Numbered from the stretch's first letter, positions 17,553-26,972 are shown. The stretch is 64,000 nt of DNA from Streptomyces soli (GCF_003999195.1 NZ_RJVR01000323.1:1-64000), one strand, 5' to 3'. The notes: generated by a model from the sequence alone, not told the origin. Numbers and translations are program-made.

Positions 17553-18245
17553 ATGCCCAACTCCCGCGCCCTCCGCAACAGATTCGTCGACGCGCCCGGC
17601 TCGCTCGGCGAACGACTCCGCGTCGCCCGCTGGGAGCGCTTCCGGCGCTGCTTTCCCGGCATCGAGCAGATGAGCGTCGTGGACCTGGGCGGAACCGCGG
17701 ATATGTGGCTGCGGGCACCGCTGCGCGCCAAGCACGTCCACCTGATCAACCTGGAGGAGCACCCCGCCGAGCTGCCCGACTGGATCACCGCAGAGGTCGC
17801 CGATGTGACCGATCCGGCGGTCGCCGCCGCTCTCGGCAGCTACGACCTGGTCTTCTCCAACTCGACCATCGAGCACGTGGGTGGCCACAACCAACGCCGG
17901 CGGTTCGTCGCGGCCGTCGAGTCACTCGCACCGCTGCACTGGATACAGACGCCCTACCGCTACTTTCCGGTGGAGCCGCACTTTGTCGCGCCCGGCTTCC
18001 AGTTCTTGCCGCTGGCCGCCCGCGCCCGCCTCGTACGACGCTGGCCGCTCGTCCACAGCCGTCCCGGCAGCCCGGAGGAGGGGATGAACGCGGTGATCAA
18101 CATCGAGTTGCTGACCCGCGCCGAGATGCGCTACCTGTTCCCGGGATCGGCGCTCCTCAGCGAGCGGGTGCTCGGTGTCACGAAGTCGCTCATAGCTGTG
18201 CGCGCGGAACAGGGCCCGGCCTCCGGCGCAGCCGCCACGGGCTGA
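17553..18245 (+). CDS. SAM-dependent methyltransferase-like protein
   Basis: A 230-residue class I methyltransferase-like protein. Motif I reads VVDLGGTADMW near residue 42 and the post-motif acidic residue is NLEE. SYDLVFSNSTIEHVGG matches the motif with IEH that is typical of Methyltransf_11-type enzymes. Motif I lacks the usual GxGxG spacing, so activity is not guaranteed. It may methylate a sugar hydroxyl of the EPS. The ATG at 17553 has AGGTGG 9 nt upstream, and an in-frame GTG at 17541 is less likely. Its 3' end overlaps the convergent glycosyltransferase gene by 56 nt. Confidence 0.75.
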   Translation: MPNSRALRNRFVDAPGSLGERLRVARWERFRRCFPGIEQMSVVDLGGTADMWLRAPLRAKHVHLINLEEHPAELPDWITAEVADVTDPAVAAALGSYDLVFSNSTIEHVGGHNQRRRFVAAVESLAPLHWIQTPYRYFPVEPHFVAPGFQFLPLAARARLVRRWPLVHSRPGSPEEGMNAVINIELLTRAEMRYLFPGSALLSERVLGVTKSLIAVRAEQGPASGAAATG

Positions 18246-19158
18246 GCAGGGCCGCCGCGGCCGCCCTGCTGGGCGCCTTGCCGAGGGCCGCCCGGGAGGT
18301 CTCCCGCAGCAGAACCGCCGCCCAGAAGGCAGTGGTGGCCCATGCGCCGTGCCTGCGGTGATGCAGGCGGACCCGGTTGAGCGTCAGCAGCGTCCACAGA
18401 CCCGGTGAGACCCTCGAGTCACCGCCGATGTGGACGGCGCTCGCGGCGGGCTCCAGGCAGGTGGCGTGGCCGCGGTCGCCGGCCCGCAGGCAGTACTCGG
18501 TCTCCTCCGAGTAGAGGAAGAAGGACTCGTCCCAGGCGCCGCAGACCTCGATGCACTCCCTTGACAGCGCCATCAGCGCCCCGGTGGCCCAGTCCGCACG
18601 CGTGGCACGGGTGTATGCGCCAGGGTCGGTGACCAGTTCGCTCCAGCGCGGGAAGCGGCCGGCCCGGCGGTTGCCCAGGACCGCTTCGCCGAATGCCCTG
18701 GTCACGCTCGGCTCGCGGCGCAGCGAGTGGACCAGGGTGCGCCGGTCCACCTCGTACAGCAGCGGAACGCTGATCCCGACCCGGGCACCGTCGGGCAGCG
18801 GGGCGCCGAGCGCCTCCACAAGGGTCCTGGCGCAGCCCGGCCGCATGCGGATGTCGGGGTTGCACACCAGGACCGCCCGGTAGCCGCCGTCCCACTCGGC
18901 GGCGGCGCCCAGGGCCGCGTTGACCCCGGCGGCGTATCCGGCGTTGCGGCCGGTCTGGACGAGCGTGGCGTCGGGGGCGAGGGCCTTGACCACGCCGACG
19001 GTGTCGTCGGCCGAGTCGTTGTCGGCGACGACGAGCCGCCAGTCGAGCCCGGCCATGCCCTCGGGCAGCGATTCGAGGAACTCCGGGAGCACGGCGGCAC
19101 TGTTCCAGGTGACGACGAGGACGGCGATGGGGCCGGTGCCCGCGCTTTGCTGGGACAT
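18190..19158 (-). CDS. Family 2 glycosyltransferase (rhamnosyltransferase-like)
   Basis: A 322-residue GT2 enzyme with the motifs VVTWNS, VVADNDSADDT, GRNAGYAAGVNAAL and VCNPDIRM, as in Rfb/WbbL-type rhamnosyltransferases. The segment EETEYCLRAGDRGH carries the catalytic-base region. It probably adds a deoxyhexose or similar sugar to the EPS repeat from a nucleotide sugar on the cytoplasmic face. The start overlaps the stop of the Wzz-Wzy fusion gene as TGATG, so it is coupled to the polymerase. The 3' end overlaps the convergent methyltransferase gene. Confidence 0.85.
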   Translation of the reverse strand: MSQQSAGTGPIAVLVVTWNSAAVLPEFLESLPEGMAGLDWRLVVADNDSADDTVGVVKALAPDATLVQTGRNAGYAAGVNAALGAAAEWDGGYRAVLVCNPDIRMRPGCARTLVEALGAPLPDGARVGISVPLLYEVDRRTLVHSLRREPSVTRAFGEAVLGNRRAGRFPRWSELVTDPGAYTRATRADWATGALMALSRECIEVCGAWDESFFLYSEETEYCLRAGDRGHATCLEPAASAVHIGGDSRVSPGLWTLLTLNRVRLHHRRHGAWATTAFWAAVLLRETSRAALGKAPSRAAAAALLSPWRLRRRPGPVPRAQL

Positions 19159-21203
19159 CAGGACTCCACGAGTTGGGATTCGGCTTTAGGGGGGGCGGCC
19201 GACTCGGCCATTGAGGTGGCAGGGATGGCGGTGGCAGGGGCGTCGGCGGCCTCACGCCGGATGAAGCCCAGGTAGCTGCCCCCGGCCCCGAGCGTCAGGA
19301 AGAACATTCCGGCGAACATCGGGAAGCTGAGCGAGTCGAAGGTGGCGCTGATGACCAGAGCGACCAGCGACGAGGCGAAGAACGCCTGCCCCAGCTCACG
19401 GTCGGACTCGGTGCGGGCCAGCCGCCGGACGGCACCGCCGTGGTGGATGCCGGTGATGAACAGGGCGAGGAGCGCGATCATCCCCAGGGCGCCCATCTCG
19501 GCCAGGGTCAGCATGTACTGGTTGTCGGTGAAGAAGTACAGGTCGGGCGTGAAGGTGCCGAATCCGCGCCCGAACAGCGGGTGTTCCCTGAGGTAGGGGG
19601 TGATCGCGCTGTACTTGACCGTACGGGCCTGGGTGCTGCTGTCCGAGTTGGACAGGAAGGTCGCGAACAGCGTGGTGATCGTGCCGATCAGCCCGGGAAT
19701 GATCACCTTGAAGCCGCCCACGGAACCTGTCATCACGCCGAGCGCGGTCCAGCGCCGTTGCGGCTTCCAGCGGGGCACCATCACCAGGGCGATCAGCAGG
19801 ATGCCGATGATGGACGTCCTCGACACCGTCAGCGGAAGCGCCCCGGCCATGATCGCGACGGGTCCCCAGCGGCGCAGGACGTGGAGGTGCCGGCGTACCG
19901 GATCGAAGGCCTGCTGGATGGCGAACGGCACCAGGATCGCCAGCATCCCGCCGAACTCCAGCGGCTGGGCGGTGGTGGACCGCGGCCGGGTGAACGAGCC
20001 GCGGTCCATGGCTGTGACCTGGGCAACGCTGGTCTGGAGACCGGGGATGTGGATGGAGTCGGCGATGTTGGTGGCCGAGAAGAAGTCGTAGTAGCCGATC
20101 GCGGCCACGACCGTCCCCATCACGACGACCCGGCGCATCAGCACGTCGAGGCGGCCCCGGTCCTGGATGCCGGCCGAGGTCAGGACCACCAGCGACACCC
20201 ACACCATGAACCCGATGAGTCCCCGGTCGGCCCCGAGGACCTCCTCGTGCGAGCTCTCGCGGGACGCGTCAGCGATGTACGCCAGCAGTACGGCCGCGCC
20301 CAGCACGCACATCGCCACCCGGGCGAGCCTGGTCCCCGGCGCCGGAAGGATGCGGCCGCCGAGCCAGGTCGCGAGATACCACAGGAGTCCGAGCAGGGCG
20401 AAGACGTTGGCCGGGGTGCCGACGCCGCCCAGGGCAGGCAGGGCGAGGTTCGAGGGAATGAAGAAGGCCAGCACCAGGTAGACGGTGAGGACAGCGGTGG
20501 CGTCGACCCGCCGGCTCAGCAGGCCCCTGCGCTCCGGCGGGGCAGGCAGGCTGTCGCGGGGCCGGAGGACGACGCTCGTCCCGGCGCGGCCCCGGCGGCG
20601 GACCACCGCGACGCCTTCCATCAGGATCGACAGCAGGAACGCGCTGACGACGCCGAGGATGACGACCGCTGCGATGTCCTGGTAGCGGCTCTTCGACTTC
20701 GACACCGGAGTCTGCGGCAGGACGACGGGCGCGGTCTGGACGAAGTACACAGACGGGACCTTGGAGGCGGCCTGCAGGGCCTTGAGCTGCTCGCCGGCGA
20801 AGGCGGTCAGGGTGTTGGTCTCCCGGAGCACCTTCGCCCGGTCGGTTCCGGTGACGCTGAGGGAGAGCAGCGGGCTGTCGCTGTTCGACGCGAAGCCGGC
20901 CGTGTACCGGTCGGTGACACCACGGCCGCGCAACTCTTTGGCGGCGTCGCCCGATTCGAGGGTCCTGATCAGCACATCGGCCGTGACGACCAGCGAACCG
21001 CCCGCGTTCGATATGGGATTGCCGAACGTGGGGGCCAGCCGGGCGACGGCCGTGGAGTCGAGCAGCGCCACCGAGCTCTGCGACTGGTAGGAATCGGGCA
21101 CCGTCGCGTACAGATAACCGCCGGCGAGCAGACTGAGCAGGGTGAAGGGCACCATGAAGTACCAACGCCTGCGCAGAATCGCCCAGATCTCGCCAAGGCT
21201 CAC
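19158..21203 (-). CDS. Wzz-Wzy fusion: co-polymerase N-terminus joined to O-antigen polymerase-like C-terminus
   Basis: A 681-residue membrane protein. Residues 1 to about 205 are Wzz-like: RRRWYF, a first helix, YQSQSSVALLDSTA, SVTGTDRAKVLRE, VLPQTPVSKSKSR and a second helix. Residues from about 225 to 655 hold some 10-12 transmembrane segments and a large loop with PRSTTAQPLEFGG, matching O-antigen ligase/polymerase (Wzy_C) architecture, including HPLFGRGFGTFTPD. Wzy joins repeats at the outer face and Wzz sets length, so here both are in one chain. The GTG at 21203 has GGGGGAGGG upstream. The gene is coupled to the GT2 gene downstream. Confidence 0.85.
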   Translation of the reverse strand: MSLGEIWAILRRRWYFMVPFTLLSLLAGGYLYATVPDSYQSQSSVALLDSTAVARLAPTFGNPISNAGGSLVVTADVLIRTLESGDAAKELRGRGVTDRYTAGFASNSDSPLLSLSVTGTDRAKVLRETNTLTAFAGEQLKALQAASKVPSVYFVQTAPVVLPQTPVSKSKSRYQDIAAVVILGVVSAFLLSILMEGVAVVRRRGRAGTSVVLRPRDSLPAPPERRGLLSRRVDATAVLTVYLVLAFFIPSNLALPALGGVGTPANVFALLGLLWYLATWLGGRILPAPGTRLARVAMCVLGAAVLLAYIADASRESSHEEVLGADRGLIGFMVWVSLVVLTSAGIQDRGRLDVLMRRVVVMGTVVAAIGYYDFFSATNIADSIHIPGLQTSVAQVTAMDRGSFTRPRSTTAQPLEFGGMLAILVPFAIQQAFDPVRRHLHVLRRWGPVAIMAGALPLTVSRTSIIGILLIALVMVPRWKPQRRWTALGVMTGSVGGFKVIIPGLIGTITTLFATFLSNSDSSTQARTVKYSAITPYLREHPLFGRGFGTFTPDLYFFTDNQYMLTLAEMGALGMIALLALFITGIHHGGAVRRLARTESDRELGQAFFASSLVALVISATFDSLSFPMFAGMFFLTLGAGGSYLGFIRREAADAPATAIPATSMAESAAPPKAESQLVES

Positions 21204-21343
21204 AAACCCTCCCCCCGGCCCGGTGCGCGGGACCCAGAGCCTGTCCGAACTGAGGGCAAGCTTAGGACCTGCCGTGATCCGGTGGCGGCCTGCCCCGCAC
21301 CCTGCCAGTATCGCCAGTAACGGTGCTGACGGAAGGAAGTCCT

Positions 21344-22009
21344 GTGTCGCCTGGCGAGGTCGCCGATGCGCTGCTCCGTCGCTGGTACGTCGTGGTGGTC
21401 GCGCTGCTGGTGACGGCCGCAGGGTCGTACCACGTGCTGCGCCCCGCCCCCCAGTACCTCGGCTCGGCGGTGGTCGTGCTCAAGCCGCCGGTGACGCAGA
21501 ACCAGCCGAACCAGCTCACGAATCTGCAGCCGCCGCTCGCCCTGGTCTCCTACTCGGTCATCCAGCAGTTGGAATCGCCCGCCGGGGGCAGGGAGTTGAG
21601 CGCTGCCGGAGTCCACGGGACCTACCAACTGATCCCGCGCAACAGTGGCACCAGCGCGACACCTCACTACCTGATCCCCTCGTTGCAGGTGCAGTCGCAG
21701 CGGTCCGACCCCGTCGCGGCCGAAACGGATGTCCGGCGGATCATCGAGGTCTACACCAAGCACGTCGGGGACCTGCAACAGAACCTGAAGGTCCCTTCCG
21801 GGTCGCAGATCATCGCGTCCGTCCTGGTGGCGCCGAGCGCGGCGGAGGTGCAGGGCACCAAGAGCCGCGGGCTGGCCGGTGCGGCCCTGCTGGGCGGGGC
21901 CGCCGGAATCCTGTCCGCGCTGTGGTTCGACCGGTACGCGCTGCGCCGACGGATGGGCTTCCCGGGGCCCCATCGCCGCCACGGCGGTGCGGTTACCGTG
22001 CCCGGCTGA
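21344..22009 (+). CDS. Third Wzz-like chain-length determinant
   Basis: A 221-residue membrane protein with the Wzz layout: LLRRWYVVVV followed by a first helix, an extracytoplasmic domain with YLGSAVVVLKPP, and a second helix near residues 178-197 with a short basic tail. It is more divergent than the other two copies in the locus. A GTG at 21344 is chosen because AAGGAAG lies 6 nt upstream; another GTG at 21323 lacks this. It is divergent from the Wzz-Wzy gene with 140 nt between them. It might form mixed complexes with that protein, which is an inference. Confidence 0.78.
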   Translation: MSPGEVADALLRRWYVVVVALLVTAAGSYHVLRPAPQYLGSAVVVLKPPVTQNQPNQLTNLQPPLALVSYSVIQQLESPAGGRELSAAGVHGTYQLIPRNSGTSATPHYLIPSLQVQSQRSDPVAAETDVRRIIEVYTKHVGDLQQNLKVPSGSQIIASVLVAPSAAEVQGTKSRGLAGAALLGGAAGILSALWFDRYALRRRMGFPGPHRRHGGAVTVPG

Positions 22010-22053
22010 ACGCAAATGACGTATAGGGCGTATGGGATGTATAGGACCGGCCA

Positions 22054-23100
22054 TCAGATGCCGCGGCGCTTCCAGGACTCCCACCACAGCCACTCCCGCC
22101 CGCGCTCGGCCACGGCCGACAGCACCAGCGGCTGAAGATACGGCATCGCCTTCGGGCCGATCCGCTGCCGCAGACGCAGCGCGCGGTACTCGGGAAGGGC
22201 CGCGTAGCCCGGCAGGCACTCCTCGGCGAACGCCACGCACTCGTCGACCGGAACGACGCCGGTGCGCCCCCGGTCGTACGCCCGGTAGGCCCGGCGCAGC
22301 GCGAAGCGGGCGAGCCGGGTGTGCACCGCGCCGGCCAGCCGGTCGGCCTGCGGGAGCCGGTCGGCGCACTTGTCGAGCACCGAGTCGAAGGCCACGAGGC
22401 GTTGCCGCAGGTCGTCGAGCTGACCGCCGAAGTCCGTCGTGGACATGTTGTTGCCGTGCACGCGGTAGAACGCCTGGTCCGCGCCGCGCACATAGCCGAC
22501 GTCGGCGTGGGCCGCCAGCCGCATCCACATCTCGATGTCGCCGGCGTGGGGGAGCGCCGGGTCGTAACCACCCACTGCGCGCTGCAGGCTGGTCCGTACG
22601 ACGACCTCGGGCGAGGTGATGCACCCGGTGGCCTCGCGGAAGCGCCGTTCGAGCCACCACTGTCCGGGATACACGACTGAGCCGGTGCTGCGGGTACGGG
22701 CCTGCGGCAGAGGCCCGCCGTGCTGGAAGCGCAGCGGACGGCCGTAAGCGAACCCCGCCTCCGGGTGGGCGTCGAGGAGCGCGGCGGCGCGCACCAGCGC
22801 CCCCGGGACCAGCCGGTCGTCCGCGGAGAGCAGCGCGACGTAGTCGCCGTCGGCCCACTCCAGCAGGCCCTCGTTGTACGTGGCGATGTGCCCCTTGTTG
22901 CGTTCGTGGACGCGGACCTCGATCCGGGGGTCGGCGGCCGCCAGCTTGAGCGCGGTCTCCGCCGAGTCGTCCGGCGAGGCGTCGTCGATGATCAGTACCC
23001 GGACGTCCACACCGTCCTGCTCGTCCAGGACACTGCGCACGCAGTCGGCGAGGAAATGGCCGTACTTGTAGCAGGGAATCACAACACTGACGGTGCTCAT
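22054..23100 (-). CDS. Family 2 glycosyltransferase
   Basis: A 348-residue GT2 enzyme. The N-terminal GT-A domain shows VIPCYKYGHFLADCV, IIDDASPDDS, NKGHIATYNEG and the metal site LLSADDR. Downstream, HAGDIEMWMRLAAHAD is the catalytic-base region, followed by FYRVHGNNMS. The remaining 130 residues are helical. No membrane segment is evident. It lies alone between the convergent third Wzz-like gene and a MITE-like element, and probably adds one EPS sugar. The ATG at 23100 is the only start that places the first GT2 strand correctly. Confidence 0.88.
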   Translation of the reverse strand: MSTVSVVIPCYKYGHFLADCVRSVLDEQDGVDVRVLIIDDASPDDSAETALKLAAADPRIEVRVHERNKGHIATYNEGLLEWADGDYVALLSADDRLVPGALVRAAALLDAHPEAGFAYGRPLRFQHGGPLPQARTRSTGSVVYPGQWWLERRFREATGCITSPEVVVRTSLQRAVGGYDPALPHAGDIEMWMRLAAHADVGYVRGADQAFYRVHGNNMSTTDFGGQLDDLRQRLVAFDSVLDKCADRLPQADRLAGAVHTRLARFALRRAYRAYDRGRTGVVPVDECVAFAEECLPGYAALPEYRALRLRQRIGPKAMPYLQPLVLSAVAERGREWLWWESWKRRGI

Positions 23101-23182
23101 CGGTGAGAAGCCAATCCCCGGTGGTGGCCTCGGGGAGGCCACCACCGGTGGGTACGGGTTGAGATGTACGGCCGGACTGCTA

Positions 23183-23370
23183 GGGCCTGTCCGGCGGATC
23201 TCCGCGGCGTCGCGTGCCTCCCCCAGCCTGGCGGCGGGTGGGGGTCCTCCCCCTGGCTTCGCCGGGGGCACCCCCACCGGACGGAGTCTGGGGGAGAGTG
23301 TCCCCACCGCCTTGCGATCGCAGGCGCCAGACCCCGCTCCTTCTCCCACGGAGATCCGCCGGACAGGCCC
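23183..23370. mobile_element. MITE-like element 2 (188 bp)
   Basis: A non-coding element bounded by a perfect 22-bp inverted repeat, with arms at 23183-23204 and 23349-23370 beginning GGGCCTGTCCGGCGGATC. The flanks read CTA on the left and TAG on the right, so the target duplication is TA, or CTAG if the terminal G is shared. The interior includes the intergenic hairpin CCCCAGCCTGGCGG and a stretch (GCCTTGCGATCGCAGGCGCC) shared with the two other elements in this window. There is no transposase. The adjoining stop codon of the large secreted protein gene is made by the element edge. Confidence 0.72.
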
Positions 23371-26300
23371 TAGTCGCTCTTGTTGGTCTTGCGGACGGTC
23401 TTGCTCGTCAGGGTCCAGTTGCGGGACTTCAGCGCGTGGTGACGGTCGTCCCGGGCCGTGATCGTGACCTTGAACCGCGTGCCGTCCGGCAGCGGGGCGG
23501 ACAGGTGGACGGACACCTCGTGGGTGGCCCGGTTGTAGGAGAGGACGGCGGTGACGTGGGCCTTCCTGGCGGCCTTGGTGCCCGACAGGACGGTGACGGT
23601 TGCCTTCACGGACGACAGCTTGGTCTTACTGGGCAGCGTCGTGACGAGGGGATGCGCCGCGTCGGCGGTGTGCGTCACGGCGGACGCGGTCACCTCCGAG
23701 GCGGTGGTGCTCGTCAGGGACGCCGTCGGATCGTCAGCGGTGAAGATCGGGCCGACCCAGTAGTTCGCGGATCCGTAGGAGCCGTTGGGGAAGGCCGAAT
23801 CAGTGCCGTACCGGTAGAGCCCGTTGTGGCCCGCGGTGGTGTCGGCGGGCGCGGTCAGCGGATAGGACTGGTGCGCCGCCGTGAAGTAGCCCCCGTCGAC
23901 CGCGTAGTTCCCGTTCGGCGCGTGGTAGGAGACGACGTACGGGGTGTCGGCGGTGATGGCCACCGGGGTGATGAAGGACAGCTGCTGCCATCCGGACGCC
24001 GTCTCGCCGGTGAAGGTGCCGGTGGCGAGGAGCGTGCCGTCGGCGGACCACAGGCTGCCGGTGTGGGTGCCGGTGTTGCCCGTGCCCTTGTAGAAGGTGA
24101 CGCCGGTGACGTAGCCGCTCGCCGAGGACTGGAACCGGGTGCCCAGTTCAAGGGAGTTGGCGTCGCCGGTCATGTCCGTCGTGGCCGGCACGGTGTTGGC
24201 GTTCCACAGCGTGCAGGGGCAGGTGACCGCGGGGGGCGTGGAACTGGTGGTGAAGGTCCACGTGGTCGGGTTGGCCATCTCGTTGCCCCACAGATCGGAG
24301 GCCTGGACGGAAGCGGTGTACGTGGTGTTCAGCGCCAGTTCCGTGGACGGCGTGAAGGTCGCGCTGTTCGACGCACTCAGCACCTTGGTCCCCGGAACGG
24401 TGTTCCCGTCCGGGTCCTTGACGGTGAACACGAGCGTGTCGGCGTCGACGGCCTGGCTGAAGACGGCCGACACCGGTGAGGTGATCGACACGCCCGTCGC
24501 CGCCGACTTCGGCGAGGTCGAGGTGACCGTGGGCGGGGTCGTACTGGCCGACGATGTGTCCAGCACCGCGTCCACCCAGTAGTTGCTGCCCGACGACGGC
24601 GAGGACGGGAAGCCACTCGACGAGCCGTAGTGGTACACGCCGTTGCCGCCGTCGGTGCCGGACTGCAGCGCCGTGAGCGGGGCCAGACCGGCGGCGCTGC
24701 TGGAGAAGTAGCCGCCGTCGTAGGAGTAACCGCCGTTCGGGGCGAAGTAGGAGGCGACGTACGTGGTGTTGGCCTTGACCGACACAGGTGTGGCGAAGTT
24801 CAGCTGCTGCCAGCCGGACGCCGTCTCGTTGGTGAAGGTGCCGGTGGCCAGGCGGGTGCCGGAGGCGCTCCACAGGCTGCCGGTGTGGGTTCCGGTGTTG
24901 GCGGGGGACTTGTAGAAGCGGACGCCGGTGATCGATCCGGCCACCGTGGTGCGGATCTTCACACCGAGTTCCAGCGCGCTGCCGTCGCCGCCGTTGACGG
25001 TCCCCGGCACGGCCGAGGCAGGCCATATGGTGCAGGGGCAGGCCTGCGGGCCGACCGTTAGCGGAACGGTGGTGACAGCTCCGATGTTGACGCTGTCGTC
25101 CACCGCGCGGACCTTGACGGACGCCGAGCCCGGGGTCGTCGGCGTCCAGCTGTAGCTCCAGGACGTCAGGCCGGTGGCGGCGTGCCAGGTCGTTCCGCCG
25201 TCCGTGGACACCTCCACGCGGGCCACCACGCCGGCTCCGGAGTCGGCGGCGGTGCCGGTGATGGTGACCGGCTTGAGCGCCGGGACGGTGACGTTGGCGG
25301 CCGGGCTCGTCACGGTGACGGTCGGACCCGTGGTGTCCGTGGAGGCCGTCGCCTGGACGAGGCCGCTCTGCAGGGTCTGCGGCTGGACGCCCATGTCGGC
25401 GAGGATGTTCGCCGTGGCCTGCTGCATGCGGGCGTCCTCGGTGACCACCTCGTCGGCCGGGTTGTACGTCGGCACGTTGGTCAGACCCCACGACCACTGC
25501 ACGGTTCCGGCCCCGAACACCAGGGCGCCCGAGGTCTGGTCGCGGAACTCGACGAGGTTGTGCGTCGCGGTGCCGTTGCCGTACGTGTTGCCCGCGTCCA
25601 GGCGGTACTTGCCGTCGGTGACGTCCACCGTGGTGGACGACAGGTCGATCTGACCGGCCGGCCTGGTGCTGTTCTCCAGGTCGCTGTCCCACTCGTAGCC
25701 GAGCGTCCCGGTCGGGAAGGTGGCCGTCTGGCTCGAGGTCAGGCTCGCGACCGACGTGTTGCGCCACAGCCTCAGCTTGCCGTACGAGCCGGGCACGGTG
25801 ATCGCGTCGCTGCGATAGCCGTTGACCTGGAACATCGAACCGGTGAGGACGTTCGGTGGCTGGTAGGCCGTTCCGTAGTCGGTGCTCGTCGGGTCCATCC
25901 AGGTCCCGGTCCAGGTGCCGCTGGGGTCGGCGATGCCGTTGGACTGCGCCATCTTGGTCATCTTGTAGCAGACCAGCGTTCGGTTCGCCGTACTGGTGCC
26001 GTCGATGCTCGGGGCGAGCCGGGTCTTCCAGAAGACCTCGTTGCCGCTGAAGAAGGCCTGGCGAACACCGGCTTTACGGGCCGCCAGGACATTGGAGTAC
26101 TGGTCCTGGGTCCAGTACTCGTCATGGCCCGACGACATGTACACCTTGTGGTTCAGCAGCAGGGATCCCTTGGTCGAGACGTCCACGCCGGACAGATAAC
26201 TGACGTCGTATCCGTTGCGTTCCAGCCAGGACAGCATCTGGAACTCGGATCCGTAGATGCCGTTGTCACCGCCGATGTCCAGCGGCCGGTTGTAGCTGAC

Positions 26301-26972
26301 CTGGTAGGCGCGTCCGTCCGGCGCGGGCCCGGTTCCTCCGTAGAGGTCCTGGCCGCCGTAGTTGTTGTAGGCCTGCCAGGTCTGGTCGCTGGTCTGCACG
26401 ACGATGTCGGAGGTGCTGGACTCGTTCCGGACGACGAACGGGTACGGCATCAGGCCGTCGCCGTCCGTCTGGGCCAGGTTCGCGATGTACAGGCCGGACA
26501 CGGCGTCGCTGGGCACCGTCCAGCTCACGGTCACCGGCCAGTTGCCGCAGTCGACCAGGCCGGTGCCGCTGCCGGACGTGCAGCTCTTCGGAGTCGAGGT
26601 GTAGTTGGCGGGATAGGTCACCGCCGCCTGGGCCGCGGTGGACATCAGGCGCGCCCCGTCACCGCCGTAGTAGCCGAGACGGTAGATCTGGACGTTGTAC
26701 GAGACCCGGGACTGGACCTTGAACTGGACGGTTTCGCCCGCCTGGACGCTCTCCTTCGTGGAGAATCCCTGGATGTCACCGTAGGCATTTGGCGAGAACC
26801 AGTCGGACATCGGCGTGCCCGGCTTGGAGTTCTCACAGACGATGGGGTTCTTACCCGATCCACAGGGATCGGACGCCGCTTGGGCGACCACGGCCTGCGG
26901 GAGCACCGCCCATACCAACGCTACTACCAGGGCGAGGCGGCCGCCTCGGATCCGTCTGCTCCATCTGCGCAT
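23370..26972 (-). CDS. Large secreted protein: dimethylformamidase-like domain, Ig-like domains and two DUF4082 domains
   Basis: A 1200-residue exported protein with a signal peptide (residues 1-33, ending AQAAS). Residues about 45-530 resemble the family named after the large N,N-dimethylformamidase subunit, including YRLGYYGGDGARLM, YNRPLDIGGDNGIYGSEF and SSGHDEYW. Then come an Ig/FN3-like segment (about 545-640), a first DUF4082 unit (ALELGVKIRT, NTGTHTGSLWS), an Ig-like Big_5 segment (TSPKSAATGVSI), a second DUF4082 unit, and a final beta domain with a basic C-terminus. It should be an extracellular polymer-binding or modifying enzyme; the activity is not known. The TAG stop lies at the edge of MITE-like element 2. 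Confidence 0.8.
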   Translation of the reverse strand: MRRWSRRIRGGRLALVVALVWAVLPQAVVAQAASDPCGSGKNPIVCENSKPGTPMSDWFSPNAYGDIQGFSTKESVQAGETVQFKVQSRVSYNVQIYRLGYYGGDGARLMSTAAQAAVTYPANYTSTPKSCTSGSGTGLVDCGNWPVTVSWTVPSDAVSGLYIANLAQTDGDGLMPYPFVVRNESSTSDIVVQTSDQTWQAYNNYGGQDLYGGTGPAPDGRAYQVSYNRPLDIGGDNGIYGSEFQMLSWLERNGYDVSYLSGVDVSTKGSLLLNHKVYMSSGHDEYWTQDQYSNVLAARKAGVRQAFFSGNEVFWKTRLAPSIDGTSTANRTLVCYKMTKMAQSNGIADPSGTWTGTWMDPTSTDYGTAYQPPNVLTGSMFQVNGYRSDAITVPGSYGKLRLWRNTSVASLTSSQTATFPTGTLGYEWDSDLENSTRPAGQIDLSSTTVDVTDGKYRLDAGNTYGNGTATHNLVEFRDQTSGALVFGAGTVQWSWGLTNVPTYNPADEVVTEDARMQQATANILADMGVQPQTLQSGLVQATASTDTTGPTVTVTSPAANVTVPALKPVTITGTAADSGAGVVARVEVSTDGGTTWHAATGLTSWSYSWTPTTPGSASVKVRAVDDSVNIGAVTTVPLTVGPQACPCTIWPASAVPGTVNGGDGSALELGVKIRTTVAGSITGVRFYKSPANTGTHTGSLWSASGTRLATGTFTNETASGWQQLNFATPVSVKANTTYVASYFAPNGGYSYDGGYFSSSAAGLAPLTALQSGTDGGNGVYHYGSSSGFPSSPSSGSNYWVDAVLDTSSASTTPPTVTSTSPKSAATGVSITSPVSAVFSQAVDADTLVFTVKDPDGNTVPGTKVLSASNSATFTPSTELALNTTYTASVQASDLWGNEMANPTTWTFTTSSTPPAVTCPCTLWNANTVPATTDMTGDANSLELGTRFQSSASGYVTGVTFYKGTGNTGTHTGSLWSADGTLLATGTFTGETASGWQQLSFITPVAITADTPYVVSYHAPNGNYAVDGGYFTAAHQSYPLTAPADTTAGHNGLYRYGTDSAFPNGSYGSANYWVGPIFTADDPTASLTSTTASEVTASAVTHTADAAHPLVTTLPSKTKLSSVKATVTVLSGTKAARKAHVTAVLSYNRATHEVSVHLSAPLPDGTRFKVTITARDDRHHALKSRNWTLTSKTVRKTNKSD

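Noticed and set aside
21237..21248. GAGCCTGTCCGA, similar to the MITE ends
   Set aside because: Only about 9-12 bases match, there is no partner arm nearby, and the site falls in the leader of the Wzz-Wzy gene. Chance similarity cannot be excluded.
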